Origin: Candidatus Desulfosporosinus nitrosoreducens
Lineage (GTDB): Bacteria; Bacillota; Desulfitobacteriia; Desulfitobacteriales; Desulfitobacteriaceae
Assembly: GCF_030954495.1 (NCBI RefSeq)
Contig: NZ_JAVHUW010000023.1
Span: 1 to 37,337, forward strand
Reading direction: 5' to 3'
Length of the DNA stretch: 37,337 nucleotides
Shown here: positions 23,624 to 32,831 of the stretch, piece after piece
How positions within the stretch are numbered: the first letter of the stretch is position 1
Layout of the letters: every line of letters begins with the position of its first letter
Notes under the pieces: model-generated
Database searches by the model: none
What the model was told of the DNA's origin: nothing
The model's input: the letters and a program-made list of their open reading frames with translations, nothing else
Program-made: the position numbers and the translations under genes

Positions 23624-23652
23624 ATAATAAACGAATATATTAATAATGTCAA
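23624..23652 (-). promoter_or_regulatory. Strong SigA-type promoter of the DUF2089/YvlB/YvlD operon
   Basis: Minus strand: perfect -35 TTGACA (23647-23652), 17-nt spacer, -10 TATTAT (23624-23629), about 54 nt upstream of the TTG start. Confidence 0.75.
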
Positions 23653-23655
23653 TAT

Positions 23656-23690
23656 TGATATTAATATATTTAAGTTTTATATTAATATCA
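23656..23690. promoter_or_regulatory. AT-only 13-bp inverted repeat abutting the promoter
   Basis: TGATATTAATATA (23656-23668) and TATATTAATATCA (23678-23690) are perfect inverted arms with a 9-nt spacer. They lie 3 nt upstream of the -35 box. The position suits an activator or repressor site. The factor is unknown; DUF2089 is a candidate. Confidence 0.5.
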
Positions 23691-23744
23691 TTAAGTTATA
23701 GCTCAATCAATTCCTCAGTGATCAGACTCTATTTAAAAATAATA

Positions 23745-23775
23745 AGCTCCCCGTCTGGCTTTCAGACGGAGAGCT
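23745..23775 (-). terminator. Terminator of degV
   Basis: Stem AGCTC-x-CCGTCTG with its complement around a 5-nt loop, followed on the minus strand by TTATTATTTTT. Confidence 0.85.
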
Positions 23776-23794
23776 ATAGGAGCATTGGAACTAT

Positions 23795-24628
23795 TTAATA
23801 AGCAACTAAAAGTCCGCCTTCATCTGCATAAGCGGAAATTGTGGCACCCATTTCCACGATAATCACATCTTTAAAACGGTATCTTTTCTGTACCTCTTCT
23901 TTTAGCAACACTGCCTTGTCTAAACAATTACAGTGAGCAATTCCCAGTATTTTATCCTCAAGCCTCTCACCCTTTTCCCCAATAATATCGACGAAACGCT
24001 GAAAGGCCTTTTTGGACCCTCTAACCTTCTCAATGAGGTCGATTGTTCCTTCGTCAGAACCGCCAAGGATAGGTTTGATGGAAAGCCAGGTAGCTAAGGT
24101 TCCGGAAAAACGGCTCAAGCGCCCGGATTTAATTAAATGCTCCAGCGAATCCAATAAGAAAAAAGTATTCATATCCTGAATATATTGATTAACCCGCTCA
24201 ACAACTTCATAGTTCTTAAGGTTATTTCGAGCCAGTTCTACTATTTTAAGCCCCACTAAGGTTTCTCCCACAGAAGCAGTCAAGGAATCAAAGACATGGA
24301 TAAAGCGCGAGGCCTGATGTTCTAAAAACATAGTTTTGGCTAATACGGCGTTGTTGTAAGTACTGCTGATTTTGGAAGAGAGCGTTACCACAAAGGTATT
24401 TTCCGCTTCGTCGAACCATTGAAGAAACGAGTTCGGGGAGGGGCTTGCTGTCTGAAGTGCGGTTTCGGTGTTGCGCATTTCTTCTAAGAAGCTCTTTAAG
24501 TTCAAATTCTCATCAAGAAAATGATGTTCGCCTAGCACAAGGCTAAGGGGTACTAACCGGAGAGGTATTTGCTTTTCTACTTCTTGGTTCAGGTCGCAGC
24601 CACTGTCCATGACAATCCTATAATCCAT
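23795..24628 (-). CDS. DegV family fatty-acid-binding protein
   Basis: 277 residues. DegV-family signatures: N-terminal VMDSGCDLNQEV, TASPSPNSFLQWF, FVVTLSSKISSTYNNAV, VFDSLTASVGETL, FLLDSLEHLIKSGRLSRFSGTLATWLSIKPIL and C-terminal GATISAYADEGGLLVAY. The family binds fatty acids, and in Firmicutes related FakB proteins present fatty acids to a kinase. Whether this one acts as FakB is unknown, since no FakA is nearby. The start is an ATG with GGGGGATGAG upstream. Downstream of rlmN with a 160-nt gap, so probably its own transcript. Confidence 0.93.
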   Translation of the reverse strand: MDYRIVMDSGCDLNQEVEKQIPLRLVPLSLVLGEHHFLDENLNLKSFLEEMRNTETALQTASPSPNSFLQWFDEAENTFVVTLSSKISSTYNNAVLAKTMFLEHQASRFIHVFDSLTASVGETLVGLKIVELARNNLKNYEVVERVNQYIQDMNTFFLLDSLEHLIKSGRLSRFSGTLATWLSIKPILGGSDEGTIDLIEKVRGSKKAFQRFVDIIGEKGERLEDKILGIAHCNCLDKAVLLKEEVQKRYRFKDVIIVEMGATISAYADEGGLLVAY

Positions 24629-24788
24629 TGCTCATCCCCCATTAATCCGCTCTTGATCATCATATCATTTTGCGGGAATTTCTACGAGCATTAAATTTGG
24701 CCAGGTATCTGACATTCACGTTGATTGCAATTCTTGAATTATGATTAATTTTAACATTAAATGGAACCCTACCCTATCTCCACATACA

Positions 24789-25841
24789 TTAGCGATTGTA
24801 CCTGCTTCTCAATTGCCCGCAAGCCGCCTCAATATCTGCCCCATGTTCAAGGCGGATACTGCAGCTAATACCTTGCTTTTTTAACGTATCATAGAAAGCA
24901 AGCAGCGAGTCATGCTCGCTCCGCCGATACTGCTGATGTTCATCGACCGGGTTATAGGGAATTAAGTTCACATTAATAAACTGACGTTTTTCTCCGATCA
25001 GCCCTACCAGCTGAAGAGCGTGTTCCTTGCTGTCATTCAGGTCTTTAAGCAGAATATACTCCAAGGTAATCCTCCGGTTTGTTTTCCGCAAATAGTAAGC
25101 AACAGCCGGCATTAGAGTTTCCAGAGGGAACAGGCGATTAATCTTCATAATCCGGCTTCGAAGTTCATTATTTGGCGCATGCAAAGAAATCGCCAGATTT
25201 ACCCGCAAATTTACATCGGCAAAATCATAAATTTTATCCGCCAAGCCGCTGGTTGACACCGTAATGTGCCTGGCGGGAATCGCCAGGCCTTTTTGGTCTT
25301 TCAGAATCTGAAGAGCGCTGACGAGGTTGGTGAAATTGTCAAAGGGCTCGCCAATCCCCATGACTACAACATGGCTTACTTGCTCCGCGGGATTTTCCCG
25401 GTCCAAATACTGTTGAACAGCCATAATTTGTGCCACTATTTCTCCGCTTGACAAATCGCGTTTTTTATTGAGCAGTCCGCTCGCACAAAAACTGCATCCC
25501 ATGTTGCAGCCAACCTGGGTCGTAACACAAACCGACAAACCAAATTTGTGTTTCATCAATACTGTTTCAATTAAATGATTATCGTGTAATTGAAATAAAA
25601 ACTTAATCGTTCCATCTTGAGATTCTTGTCTTAAGTACTCAGTCAGTGAGCAAAAGGCAAAGTGTTCTTCTAATAAGTCCAGACACTTCTCAGGAACATC
25701 CGTCATTTCGCTGAGCCGAGTCACACGCTTCCTATAAAGCCAATTCCAAACTTGAGATGCCCGGTGCTGTTTATACTTATATTCTATAAACCATGCTGTT
25801 AGCTGATCAAAGGTCAGGCTATAAATGGATTCTTTACTCAT
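24789..25841 (-). CDS. rlmN: Radical-SAM 23S rRNA (adenine2503-C2) methyltransferase
   Basis: 350 residues. Radical-SAM cluster motif CNMGCSFC (CxxxCxxC) within [34 protein letters not shown]-binding [20 protein letters not shown] and the C-terminal catalytic Cys in DIEAACGQL. It methylates A2503 of 23S rRNA and also tRNA A37 in characterised RlmN. The GEIVAQI and VTTQVGC segments match RlmN better than the resistance enzyme Cfr. The C-terminal [17 protein letters not shown] departs from the usual RlmN sequence slightly. The gene starts 19 nt after the HD-hydrolase gene on the same strand. Confidence 0.92.
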   Translation of the reverse strand: MSKESIYSLTFDQLTAWFIEYKYKQHRASQVWNWLYRKRVTRLSEMTDVPEKCLDLLEEHFAFCSLTEYLRQESQDGTIKFLFQLHDNHLIETVLMKHKFGLSVCVTTQVGCNMGCSFCASGLLNKKRDLSSGEIVAQIMAVQQYLDRENPAEQVSHVVVMGIGEPFDNFTNLVSALQILKDQKGLAIPARHITVSTSGLADKIYDFADVNLRVNLAISLHAPNNELRSRIMKINRLFPLETLMPAVAYYLRKTNRRITLEYILLKDLNDSKEHALQLVGLIGEKRQFINVNLIPYNPVDEHQQYRRSEHDSLLAFYDTLKKQGISCSIRLEHGADIEAACGQLRSRYNR

Positions 25842-25860
25842 GTTTTTTCCTCAGAACGCA

Positions 25861-26406
25861 CTATCTGCAACTCATTAACTTATTGAATGCGGCCAGAAAT
25901 TCTTCTTCTACAGAAATAAAATCTCTTTGGGCAAAATCATAGTCTTTCAGCGATTTAGCAGGTGCCTTTTCAAAAATCTGATAATCCATCATTGCTGCAA
26001 ATTCATAGTGCAGCAACGTGTCGTCAACATTCTCGATTTGTTTCAGTTCGTCTGCCGTTAAATCACCAAGCCCAAACCGAACGTAAATCAATTTTTGCAG
26101 CGTTTCTTCGATCTTAAAATACTCAGGAAGATTGCGTTTCACCGGCCTTGTCAAATCAGAAATATAGCTTTCACTGGCGTCATGCAGGAGACAGCCGAGC
26201 TGCACTCTTACTGAATATCCCCGGCTTTCAGCCTCACGACAACACTGCAGGGAATGCTGGGCTACGGAATAAAAATGACTGCTATGACCATTGGCCCTGG
26301 TCATTAATGACAAGGAGTGGGCAATATCTTCGATCCTAATATCACCCATAGCCGGCTCAAGGGGATAAAATTTAATTCTCGAATAAGTTAGGATATAATC
26401 CGACAT
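25861..26406 (-). CDS. HD-domain hydrolase (YfbR-like nucleotidase type)
   Basis: 181 residues. The HD metal site is present: H in YSVAQHSLQCC, HD in LGCLLHDASESYISDLTRPVK, and a later D (VDDTLLHYEF). The arrangement matches small HD phosphohydrolases related to 5'-deoxynucleotidase YfbR. Substrate is unknown. SD GGAAGGTG sits 5 nt before the ATG. Co-directional with rlmN and probably co-transcribed. Confidence 0.88.
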   Translation of the reverse strand: MSDYILTYSRIKFYPLEPAMGDIRIEDIAHSLSLMTRANGHSSHFYSVAQHSLQCCREAESRGYSVRVQLGCLLHDASESYISDLTRPVKRNLPEYFKIEETLQKLIYVRFGLGDLTADELKQIENVDDTLLHYEFAAMMDYQIFEKAPAKSLKDYDFAQRDFISVEEEFLAAFNKLMSCR

Positions 26407-26584
26407 TGTGCACCTTCCAAATCTCGTTTTGCATCAACTAGAATTTTCCCCAAATCATATTTTTTAATTATATCATTTCTAACAGCTTTGAAAAAGCAAG
26501 AACGCACTGATTACATAAAAATCCCACATCAGTTGCAAAATATCAACAGTATAAAGTAACTGATAAGAGGAGACTGATAACTAT

Positions 26585-26860
26585 ATGGATAAAATAGAAG
26601 GCAAAATTATGAGTAAAGAGGCCTTTCTCAACAATTCCGCTTACTCCAAAGAGCCCTATGAGGGGATTTTAGTGAGCAGCGATCTTGAGAAACAACAGTA
26701 TCAGATTGGGGTACAGTTGAGTGAAGGTCAAGTATTGCTTGTTGATCAGGTAACTGATCACGAGGTTAAAGAGCGCTTACTGACTTGGATACCGCGTGTC
26801 AATGAAATTCAAAGACAATATGGTGTTAAAAATGATCTGGAAAATTATTTAGGCAAATAA
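26585..26860 (+). CDS. Small conserved-looking hypothetical protein
   Basis: 91 residues, soluble, with a possible small beta domain (EGILVSSDLEKQQYQIGVQLSEGQVLLVDQVTD) and a C-terminal helix. Not recognised. A good SD (AGAGGAGACTG) and its own terminator support it as a real gene. Neighbours give no functional clue. Confidence 0.72.
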   Translation: MDKIEGKIMSKEAFLNNSAYSKEPYEGILVSSDLEKQQYQIGVQLSEGQVLLVDQVTDHEVKERLLTWIPRVNEIQRQYGVKNDLENYLGK

Positions 26861-26897
26861 CCGACATAACCTAGTTTACTCACATACAAAGTAAGCG

Positions 26898-26930
26898 GAG
26901 TCAGAGAAAAAATTCTTTGACTCTGTTTTT
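26898..26930 (+). terminator. Terminator of the small hypothetical gene
   Basis: GAGTCA/TGACTC outer stem (26898-26903/26918-26923) with inner AGAA/TTCT, followed by TGTTTTT. Confidence 0.85.
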
Positions 26931-27682
26931 ATTTACCGGAACACAGCTTTTGCATTCATTCCATACACTATATTGCTGCAATGTCCTAAGACCTGCCTTC
27001 AGCACAAAGCCTTCGCACACAACGTTAAACAGCATGTCACACTAAGAAACTTCCTTTTCAATATAGCGGCCTAAAACTATCATCTTCTTAATTTTGTAAC
27101 AGCTGACCTGCTGATGCTGACTATTATTTGAGATTTTGCTTCTAATATATGCACAAAAAATCAACCTTTTAATATTTAATCAAATTTTATTTCCATTATC
27201 TTCCCTTTTTAAGAAAGTGTTAATTTATCCTCATTTGTATTAAGTTTTGTTAAGCTTTAATTGCTTATCTGTCAAGAAAACCGATTTATAAGTAAAACTT
27301 GGAAATATGTCCAATATGTTTTAAATGCAATCTTTAATTTAATGTGTTAGAATCTGTTTGTCGCCAAGTTAAAAGTTTCAAAAACAATGGCATAAACATT
27401 TAAAAATAAAATGTAATGCTGTTGTGGGCCTTCTTGGAGATCCTCATTATTAAAGTTCTAAAGGGTACCCACTGGAGTGATAATTTGATCAATTTGGAGG
27501 GACGCCTCCGAATCATCCAGCGGAATACTTTTAGATACTGCGCAATGTCTAAAGATTAATAATATTTCTTTTTAAGGAGGTGAGAGACGGATATCGTCTC
27601 TGTGGTCCCCGTGTTCGCAAAATGGTTCTTCTAGAAAAAAATCACAAAAACGTTTTCAAAATTGAGAGGAGATATTTTAAGC
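26931..27682 (+). promoter_or_regulatory. Long, structured upstream/leader region of the S-layer gene
   Basis: About 750 bp without a gene. The first 400 bp are AT-rich and probably contain the promoter(s); several weak matches exist but none is decisive. The 3' part is more structured. CTGGAGTGAT (27472-27481) pairs with ATCATCCAG (27512-27520), enclosing GGAGG/CCTCC (27496-27500/27505-27509) and the palindrome TTGATCAA (27485-27492). An AAGGAGGTG followed by a 7-bp hairpin AGAGACG/CGTCTCT lies at 27574-27601. Abundant S-layer mRNAs often have long stable leaders. No known riboswitch consensus was recognised. Confidence 0.55.
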
Positions 27683-30600
27683 ATGAAAAAGACTAAAAAA
27701 GCTTTAGCATCATTAGCAATCGCTGGTATGACTTTAAGCGCGATACCGTATAATGCCTTCGCGGCTACTACAGTTCCCACTCGCTTGGCAGGAACAACCG
27801 CTGAACAAACTGCTGTAGCTATCGCTGATCAAACAGGCTGGACAGGTGCTGCTGTTCTGGCATCATCCACTTCTTATGGTATGGTGGATGCCCTTACTGC
27901 TGGTCCACTCGCCACCTACCTTAAAGCTCCAATCCTTCTCCAAGGTGCTGGAAATACTTTGAATGCCGATACAAAAACTGAACTTCAAAAGCTGAATGTA
28001 AAAACAGTTTATGTAACGAGCGGAACGGCAGTCATTAGTCAATCAGTACTTGATCAATTATCTGGTATGGGTATTACCGTTGTTTCCCTCGGAGGAAATG
28101 ACCGTTTTGAAACCTCCGCTAACATTGCTAAGAAAATGGTCGAACTTGGTGCTCCAGTCACCAAAGTAGCTGTTGCTTACGGTTGGTTGAACCAAGATGC
28201 TCTTTCGATCGCTTCCGTTGCTTCTGCTTCCACTGAGCCGATCTTATTGACCGACAAGAATTCAGTTCCTTCAAGTGTACAAGCTTTCTTGTCCGCTAAC
28301 AATATTTCTTCTTCAGATGTCATTGGCGGAACCGGCGTCATCAGTGATGCTGTAAAAGCTCAATTCCCAAATGCTACCCGTCATTTCGGAAATACGGCTT
28401 ATGACACCAACAACCAAGTCATCCAAGACTTCAGCTCATCCCTCGGCTTTGACAATGTTTATGTAGCTAACGGCGAAACGGCTATCGATGCTCTTGCCGG
28501 CGCACCGCTCGCAGCTCAAACTAAGTCTGCCATCGTCCTCACAAACGGAACAGTTCCTGCTGCTGCTACGTTCGTACACAGCAAGCTCGGTGCTAATGGT
28601 GTTGTCACTGCTCTTGGTGGAACAGCAGTCGTTTCCGATGCTGTGCGTACCGGCATAGTCAACGGCACAGTACCAACTCAAGGTGATTTAGCTGTCACCT
28701 CTGTAACTGCCACAAGCGCTAATAGCTTTAAAGTTGTGTTTAATCAAGCACCGGCAGACACCTCTAAAGTAACATTTAATGTTACAAACTCAACAACACC
28801 TGTAACTGTAACCGCAACTTGGAATGCTGACAATACAGAGGCAACTCTGGCTAATTCAGCTAATTTCCCGGAAGGAACTTACAACGTTTCTGTTAAGAAC
28901 GATTCAACAGATTTGGGAACATCGTCTGTGACTGTAGCTCAACAAAAAATTGCTTCTATTAATATCACCTCAGATAAATTAGGAGTTGTTACCGATTCCA
29001 ACAACAATAACAGTCAAACAGGTTATGCAACCTATAATGTTTTAGACCAATACGGAAATGACATTACAACTTCTTCTCTTGCCAACAGTTTAGCGTTCCA
29101 AAGCGGTGTAGGTACTGTTGACGCTAAGGATGGCTTGCTGACATTAACTCCCAGTTCGAACAGCACGAACCTGATGCAATATCCTACAGTTGTCATCACA
29201 GGATATGATTCAACATCCGGAGTTTCTGTCAGTGCTACCTTAACCACCTCCACCCAAATCGGAACATTAAGCGATTTCCAACTTGGAACCTTAAGCAATG
29301 CAGATGGTAAAGTTCTTACCGCAGGCGATTCCAGCGAATTCTATGCAAGCTTTACAGCCACTGACATGAGCGGTAACCCCACCACAAATTATGATTTGAT
29401 TAAAGGTGGATTAATACTGCACTCTGACAGTAATGGTAACGACAATCTGCTGACCACTTCCAACTCCTATGTAACGGCTTCTCTTGAAAAAGATCCCAGC
29501 GACTCTACTAAAGCCGTTGTCAAAGTAGTGGCTACCGGTGACAGCAATGCGCTTACCATGGACATGCCAACCGTTATTACCGCCATGACCTGGTCAGGAA
29601 AGACTTCAACCCTCAATACAACCCTGCACAAAGCGTCTCAAATAGACTCCTTTACCTTGATGGCTCCGGCTGAAACTATTGCCGTAAACGAAGGAAAAGC
29701 TATTCCCTTTACAGCTTTAGATCAAAACGGACAGCCTCTCACCAAATACAGTGATTTAAAAGGCACTAATCTTACGATTAGTAACGCCGAACTTGTAGAA
29801 AATACTGATGGGACTGCCAGCCTGTTAGCCGGCACGGACGGCAACGGCTTTGCAACCGACGGTCAGCAAGTAATCACCGCCACCACCTCTACCGGTAAGT
29901 ACAGCTCAATCACACTCAATATTCAAAAGTATGCCAAGGTTGACACCTTATCCTTAGATTCTTCCGTCTTGTTAAACAATATGCAAAGCAACGCAAGTCA
30001 AGGTGTGGACTTTGGATATAACTACGGCGGTTTCACAGTTAAAGATCAATACGGAAGAGTTTTCGATATGGTAGGTAAGGCTAGCGGTGCCGCAGTAGGA
30101 AACGCACCAGCTTATAACTATGAAGTTTTAGCAACAGCTTCAGGCGCCCTTACGGTTGAAGGTTCCGATAAAAATAAAAACGTTATTGAAAACGGGGACC
30201 CTGTAGCTTATGGTGCTAATGGTATTCAGGTTACTGCAAAAGATGGCTATCAAACCACAGGCGGAACTGGAACCGTGACCTTCCAATTAGTTAATACCTT
30301 AGACGGCCACGACGGAACTGCGGCAGACCCACACACTGTAATTGATTCAAAATCTGTAACCGTGCAAGTCCTGAAAAATGACGATATCAAGGGATACACC
30401 ATGGATACGGTAGCAAATCCAATCTATGCTGATGCTACCAGCGATACAACACCTGGTGCTTTCAGTGGCAGAGTTGATGCTTTTGCAGCCAACCCATCCG
30501 TCTACGGTACTACTGCAAGCGGATCAAAAGTAATGTTAGCCGGTACTCCAATTATCGGAGCAAGTATTGATAGTTCAGACTTCGGAATTGAGTATGCTAA

Positions 30601-31150
30601 TAATGCTGCGATTTCATTAAGCAACCCAACAACTTATGACGGTGTCAATGTATACGCTAAAACATTGGCTGACAGTGTTACAACCTCAAGCACCACTTTA
30701 GGCGTAACAATCATGGGTGCTGACCAAAAAGTACACTCCCTGACGACACCAATTAAATCCACCAAAGATACACCTGCTGCTGCTTCCCTTAATGTATCTG
30801 TATCCACCTTCAATGCGGGCATTACCCTCAACGATGCAGGAGATATCGCCCATGTTAATGCCAGCGACCTCGCTGCCGGCAAGATCATGGCCAGATTCGA
30901 TCAAAGCGGCAATGTTCCTAGTGCCGGTCGAGCAGGAGTATATTTCTACAGCAAAGACCAATATGGTACGAAAGCAGCTCCTTTGGCTCAAATCATATTA
31001 GTTTCGGATGTTGGAGGAAATGGTTCCTTCGGTATCGATCAAGACGGAACAATCAAAGCTGGTTCAACTGTTGTTTCGGGTGAAAAAATTACAGTTAGCG
31101 CTATTACTCCTAACGGATTAGTGAAGACTATTCAAATTATTGTTGACTAA
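27683..31150 (+). CDS. S-layer-like protein with N-terminal CWB2 repeats
   Basis: 1155 residues from the ATG at 27683, which has GAGAGGAG 11 nt upstream; 7 codons of open frame precede it. Signal peptide KKTKKALASLAIAGMTLSAIPYNAFA. Three CWB2 repeats span about 30-335 (RLAGTTAEQTA, SLGGNDRFETS, RHFGNTAYDTN; ends VTSGTAVIS, IGGTGVIS, LGGTAVVS), which attach the protein to wall polymers. The remaining 800 or so residues are Thr/Ser/Val-rich beta-sandwich-like modules (VTSVTATSANSFKVVFNQAP opening, repeated YNVLDQYGND, VKDQYGRV and SKDQYGTK motifs typical of Ig-like surface domains). Composition, size, long leader and strong terminators suggest an abundant surface-layer or adhesin protein. No LPXTG or SLH motifs. 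Confidence 0.93.
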   Translation: MKKTKKALASLAIAGMTLSAIPYNAFAATTVPTRLAGTTAEQTAVAIADQTGWTGAAVLASSTSYGMVDALTAGPLATYLKAPILLQGAGNTLNADTKTELQKLNVKTVYVTSGTAVISQSVLDQLSGMGITVVSLGGNDRFETSANIAKKMVELGAPVTKVAVAYGWLNQDALSIASVASASTEPILLTDKNSVPSSVQAFLSANNISSSDVIGGTGVISDAVKAQFPNATRHFGNTAYDTNNQVIQDFSSSLGFDNVYVANGETAIDALAGAPLAAQTKSAIVLTNGTVPAAATFVHSKLGANGVVTALGGTAVVSDAVRTGIVNGTVPTQGDLAVTSVTATSANSFKVVFNQAPADTSKVTFNVTNSTTPVTVTATWNADNTEATLANSANFPEGTYNVSVKNDSTDLGTSSVTVAQQKIASINITSDKLGVVTDSNNNNSQTGYATYNVLDQYGNDITTSSLANSLAFQSGVGTVDAKDGLLTLTPSSNSTNLMQYPTVVITGYDSTSGVSVSATLTTSTQIGTLSDFQLGTLSNADGKVLTAGDSSEFYASFTATDMSGNPTTNYDLIKGGLILHSDSNGNDNLLTTSNSYVTASLEKDPSDSTKAVVKVVATGDSNALTMDMPTVITAMTWSGKTSTLNTTLHKASQIDSFTLMAPAETIAVNEGKAIPFTALDQNGQPLTKYSDLKGTNLTISNAELVENTDGTASLLAGTDGNGFATDGQQVITATTSTGKYSSITLNIQKYAKVDTLSLDSSVLLNNMQSNASQGVDFGYNYGGFTVKDQYGRVFDMVGKASGAAVGNAPAYNYEVLATASGALTVEGSDKNKNVIENGDPVAYGANGIQVTAKDGYQTTGGTGTVTFQLVNTLDGHDGTAADPHTVIDSKSVTVQVLKNDDIKGYTMDTVANPIYADATSDTTPGAFSGRVDAFAANPSVYGTTASGSKVMLAGTPIIGASIDSSDFGIEYANNAAISLSNPTTYDGVNVYAKTLADSVTTSSTTLGVTIMGADQKVHSLTTPIKSTKDTPAAASLNVSVSTFNAGITLNDAGDIAHVNASDLAAGKIMARFDQSGNVPSAGRAGVYFYSKDQYGTKAAPLAQIILVSDVGGNGSFGIDQDGTIKAGSTVVSGEKITVSAITPNGLVKTIQIIVD

Positions 31151-31183
31151 TAGTCATAGCGTTAAAAAAACTTATATTCATCC

Positions 31184-31294
31184 AAATCTTCGCTGGGAGG
31201 GTTAGTCCCTCCAGCGAGATTTGATGAAACTTAAACGAAGCTGCCTTCAATGATGTTCAAAAACATTCATGAGAAGGCGGCTCTTTCTTATTTT
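31184..31294 (+). terminator. Tandem terminator hairpins after the S-layer gene
   Basis: First hairpin 31184-31222 (AAATCT-CGCTGG-AGGG arm with its complement, two bulges, no T-run). Second hairpin AGCTGCCTTC/GAAGGCGGCT (31239-31248/31273-31282) followed by CTTTCTTATTTT. Two stems in series fit a highly expressed mRNA. The rest of the gap to 31630 is AT-rich with nothing recognised. Confidence 0.75.
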
Positions 31295-31630
31295 AAAAAA
31301 ATACTTGTTTATTTTCTTAGAGCAATTCAAAATACTTTTTAATCGAGTTCATTGAGTTCCTTGATACGTAAATAAGTAAACTCATAGATTCTTATACGCG
31401 AAAAAGATCAATACTTGTGCCAAGTTCTTTTTATACGATAAATCTTTTTGTTTTATTTCATAGTCCTGGTTAACCGAATTTTCTAATGTTTTATTCTGAG
31501 CGTCAAATCATTAATTGATTAAGTTTAAGAAAGTTGTTAGCCTATTCGGGATAAATACGAAAACTATCCTACGGATTGCTTTAACAGCAACCCAATATTT
31601 CTACGATATTTAAAAAGAGTCATAAAGATA

Positions 31631-31659
31631 TTTACAAATGATATTAATGATCATATAAT
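31631..31659 (+). promoter_or_regulatory. SigA-type promoter for the DUF1836/NfeD/FloA operon
   Basis: TTTACA (31631-31636), 17-nt spacer, perfect TATAAT (31654-31659), 45 nt before the first gene. Confidence 0.75.
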
Positions 31660-31703
31660 AAGTTTATCTTAACTTTATTAAAATTCTTAAAGGAGGTGAT
31701 CCC

Positions 31704-32306
31704 TTGAAGCCGTCCTATCTGACCGACATCCTGGATAGTATCAACTCGTTCGAACCAAAATCAAAAGCCCTCCCATATCTGGAGCTTGACTCCATGATGC
31801 TTTCCCAAGTTGTCGAGATTGCCCAAAGAGTAAGTCAAAATGATATCAATAACACACATATTCAAAACTGGGTGCGACGCAAGTATCTTCCCAATCCTCA
31901 AAAAAAGAAATACAGCCGGGAACAAGTCGCTAATATTCTGTTGATCAATGATTTGCGCAATATTTTATCCTTAGAAGAAATTTCCCGCTTGCTTGGGTTT
32001 GTCAACCAAACCTTGGCCGATAACTCCGATGACCGAATCAATCCCTCAAAACTCTATAAATACTATAGTGACACCTTTGATCGAACCCAACTTGACTGGC
32101 AAAAGTCTTTGGAACAGTTAGCGAAGGAGGTAAACGATTCCTTAGCTGGGGAAGAAATGAATGAAGACGATAAGGAGAAAGTTGCCGTTACTTTGGTAAT
32201 TTTAAATTTGTTGGCAAGAGGAAATCTCTATAAACAACTTGCCGAACATTGGCTGAAAATTTTACCTCAAGAATCTAAAAATCTGAACCTTGGCAAAGGC
32301 TCTTAA
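31704..32306 (+). CDS. DUF1836 family protein, MerR-like DNA-binding fold
   Basis: 200 residues. The N-terminal half matches DUF1836: QVVEIAQRVSQNDINNTHIQNWVRRKYLPNPQKKKYSREQVANILLINDLRNILSLEEISRLLGFVN, a MerR-type winged helix arrangement (IQNWVRRKYLPxPxxKxYxREQ). It starts at TTG with AGGAGGTGATCCC upstream. A gene-regulatory role is inferred from the fold. First gene of a four-gene transcription unit; NfeD starts 15 nt downstream. Why a putative regulator is linked with flotillin here is unknown. Confidence 0.87.
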   Translation: MKPSYLTDILDSINSFEPKSKALPYLELDSMMLSQVVEIAQRVSQNDINNTHIQNWVRRKYLPNPQKKKYSREQVANILLINDLRNILSLEEISRLLGFVNQTLADNSDDRINPSKLYKYYSDTFDRTQLDWQKSLEQLAKEVNDSLAGEEMNEDDKEKVAVTLVILNLLARGNLYKQLAEHWLKILPQESKNLNLGKGS

Positions 32307-32321
32307 CAAGGAGGGGGAAAT

Positions 32322-32801
32322 GTGGGAACCGGTTTTGTTGTTATTTTATTCATATTAGGTATTGTCCTTTTATTTTTAGAGCTTTTTGTTCCCGGCGGAA
32401 TCCTCGGTTTCCTTGGCATTGTTGCCCTGGTTATAGGGATCATGCTTTCTGTTAACTCGTTACTTCAAGGTCTATTTTATGTCTGTTTATTGTTAATCAT
32501 ACTAGCGTTGCTCATCGCTTTAAGTTTTCGCTTCTCAAAAACCCGCCGTTTTTGGGAAAAATTCGCCTTGAAAACCCGTCAAACAAAAAATGAGGGCTAT
32601 GTAGCTCCAAAACCTAGTTATGAAAACTTTTTAGGTAAACAAGGAATCGCTCTTAGTCAATTACGCCCCGCGGGAACAGCTGATTTTAACGGCGAACGAC
32701 TTGATGTCGTTACTGAAGGCGGATTTATTGCTAACGGTTCCAAAATTTCGGTTGTTGCTGTAGAAGGTACGCGTATCGTTGTCCGTCAAATCAGCGAATA
32801 A
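32322..32801 (+). CDS. NfeD-like membrane protein
   Basis: 159 residues. Three closely spaced hydrophobic segments (VVILFILGIVLLFLELFVPGGILGFLGIVALVIGIML and FYVCLLLIILALLIALSF), with the ELFVPGG motif characteristic of NfeD. A C-terminal OB-fold domain follows (GKQGIALSQLRPAGTADFNGERLDVVTEGGFIANGSKISVVAVEGTRIVV). It lacks the N-terminal ClpP-like protease domain of long NfeD proteins. NfeD proteins function with flotillins, and floA follows by 30 nt. GTG start with GAGGGGG SD. Confidence 0.92.
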   Translation: MGTGFVVILFILGIVLLFLELFVPGGILGFLGIVALVIGIMLSVNSLLQGLFYVCLLLIILALLIALSFRFSKTRRFWEKFALKTRQTKNEGYVAPKPSYENFLGKQGIALSQLRPAGTADFNGERLDVVTEGGFIANGSKISVVAVEGTRIVVRQISE

Positions 32802-32831
32802 ATACTCAGGATCTTAAAGGAGGTTTTCAGA

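Noticed and set aside
24789..25841. Cfr-type resistance methyltransferase
   Set aside because: Motifs around the radical-SAM cluster and overall length agree better with housekeeping RlmN.
26931..27682. Known riboswitch (c-di-GMP, c-di-AMP, cobalamin, TPP, glycine types) in the S-layer leader
   Set aside because: None of the conserved core sequences I know is present, so only an unidentified structured leader is claimed.
27683..31150. CRISPR-like or tandem DNA repeats in the S-layer gene
   Set aside because: Similar protein modules recur (DQYG motifs) but there is no regular DNA repeat/spacer pattern.
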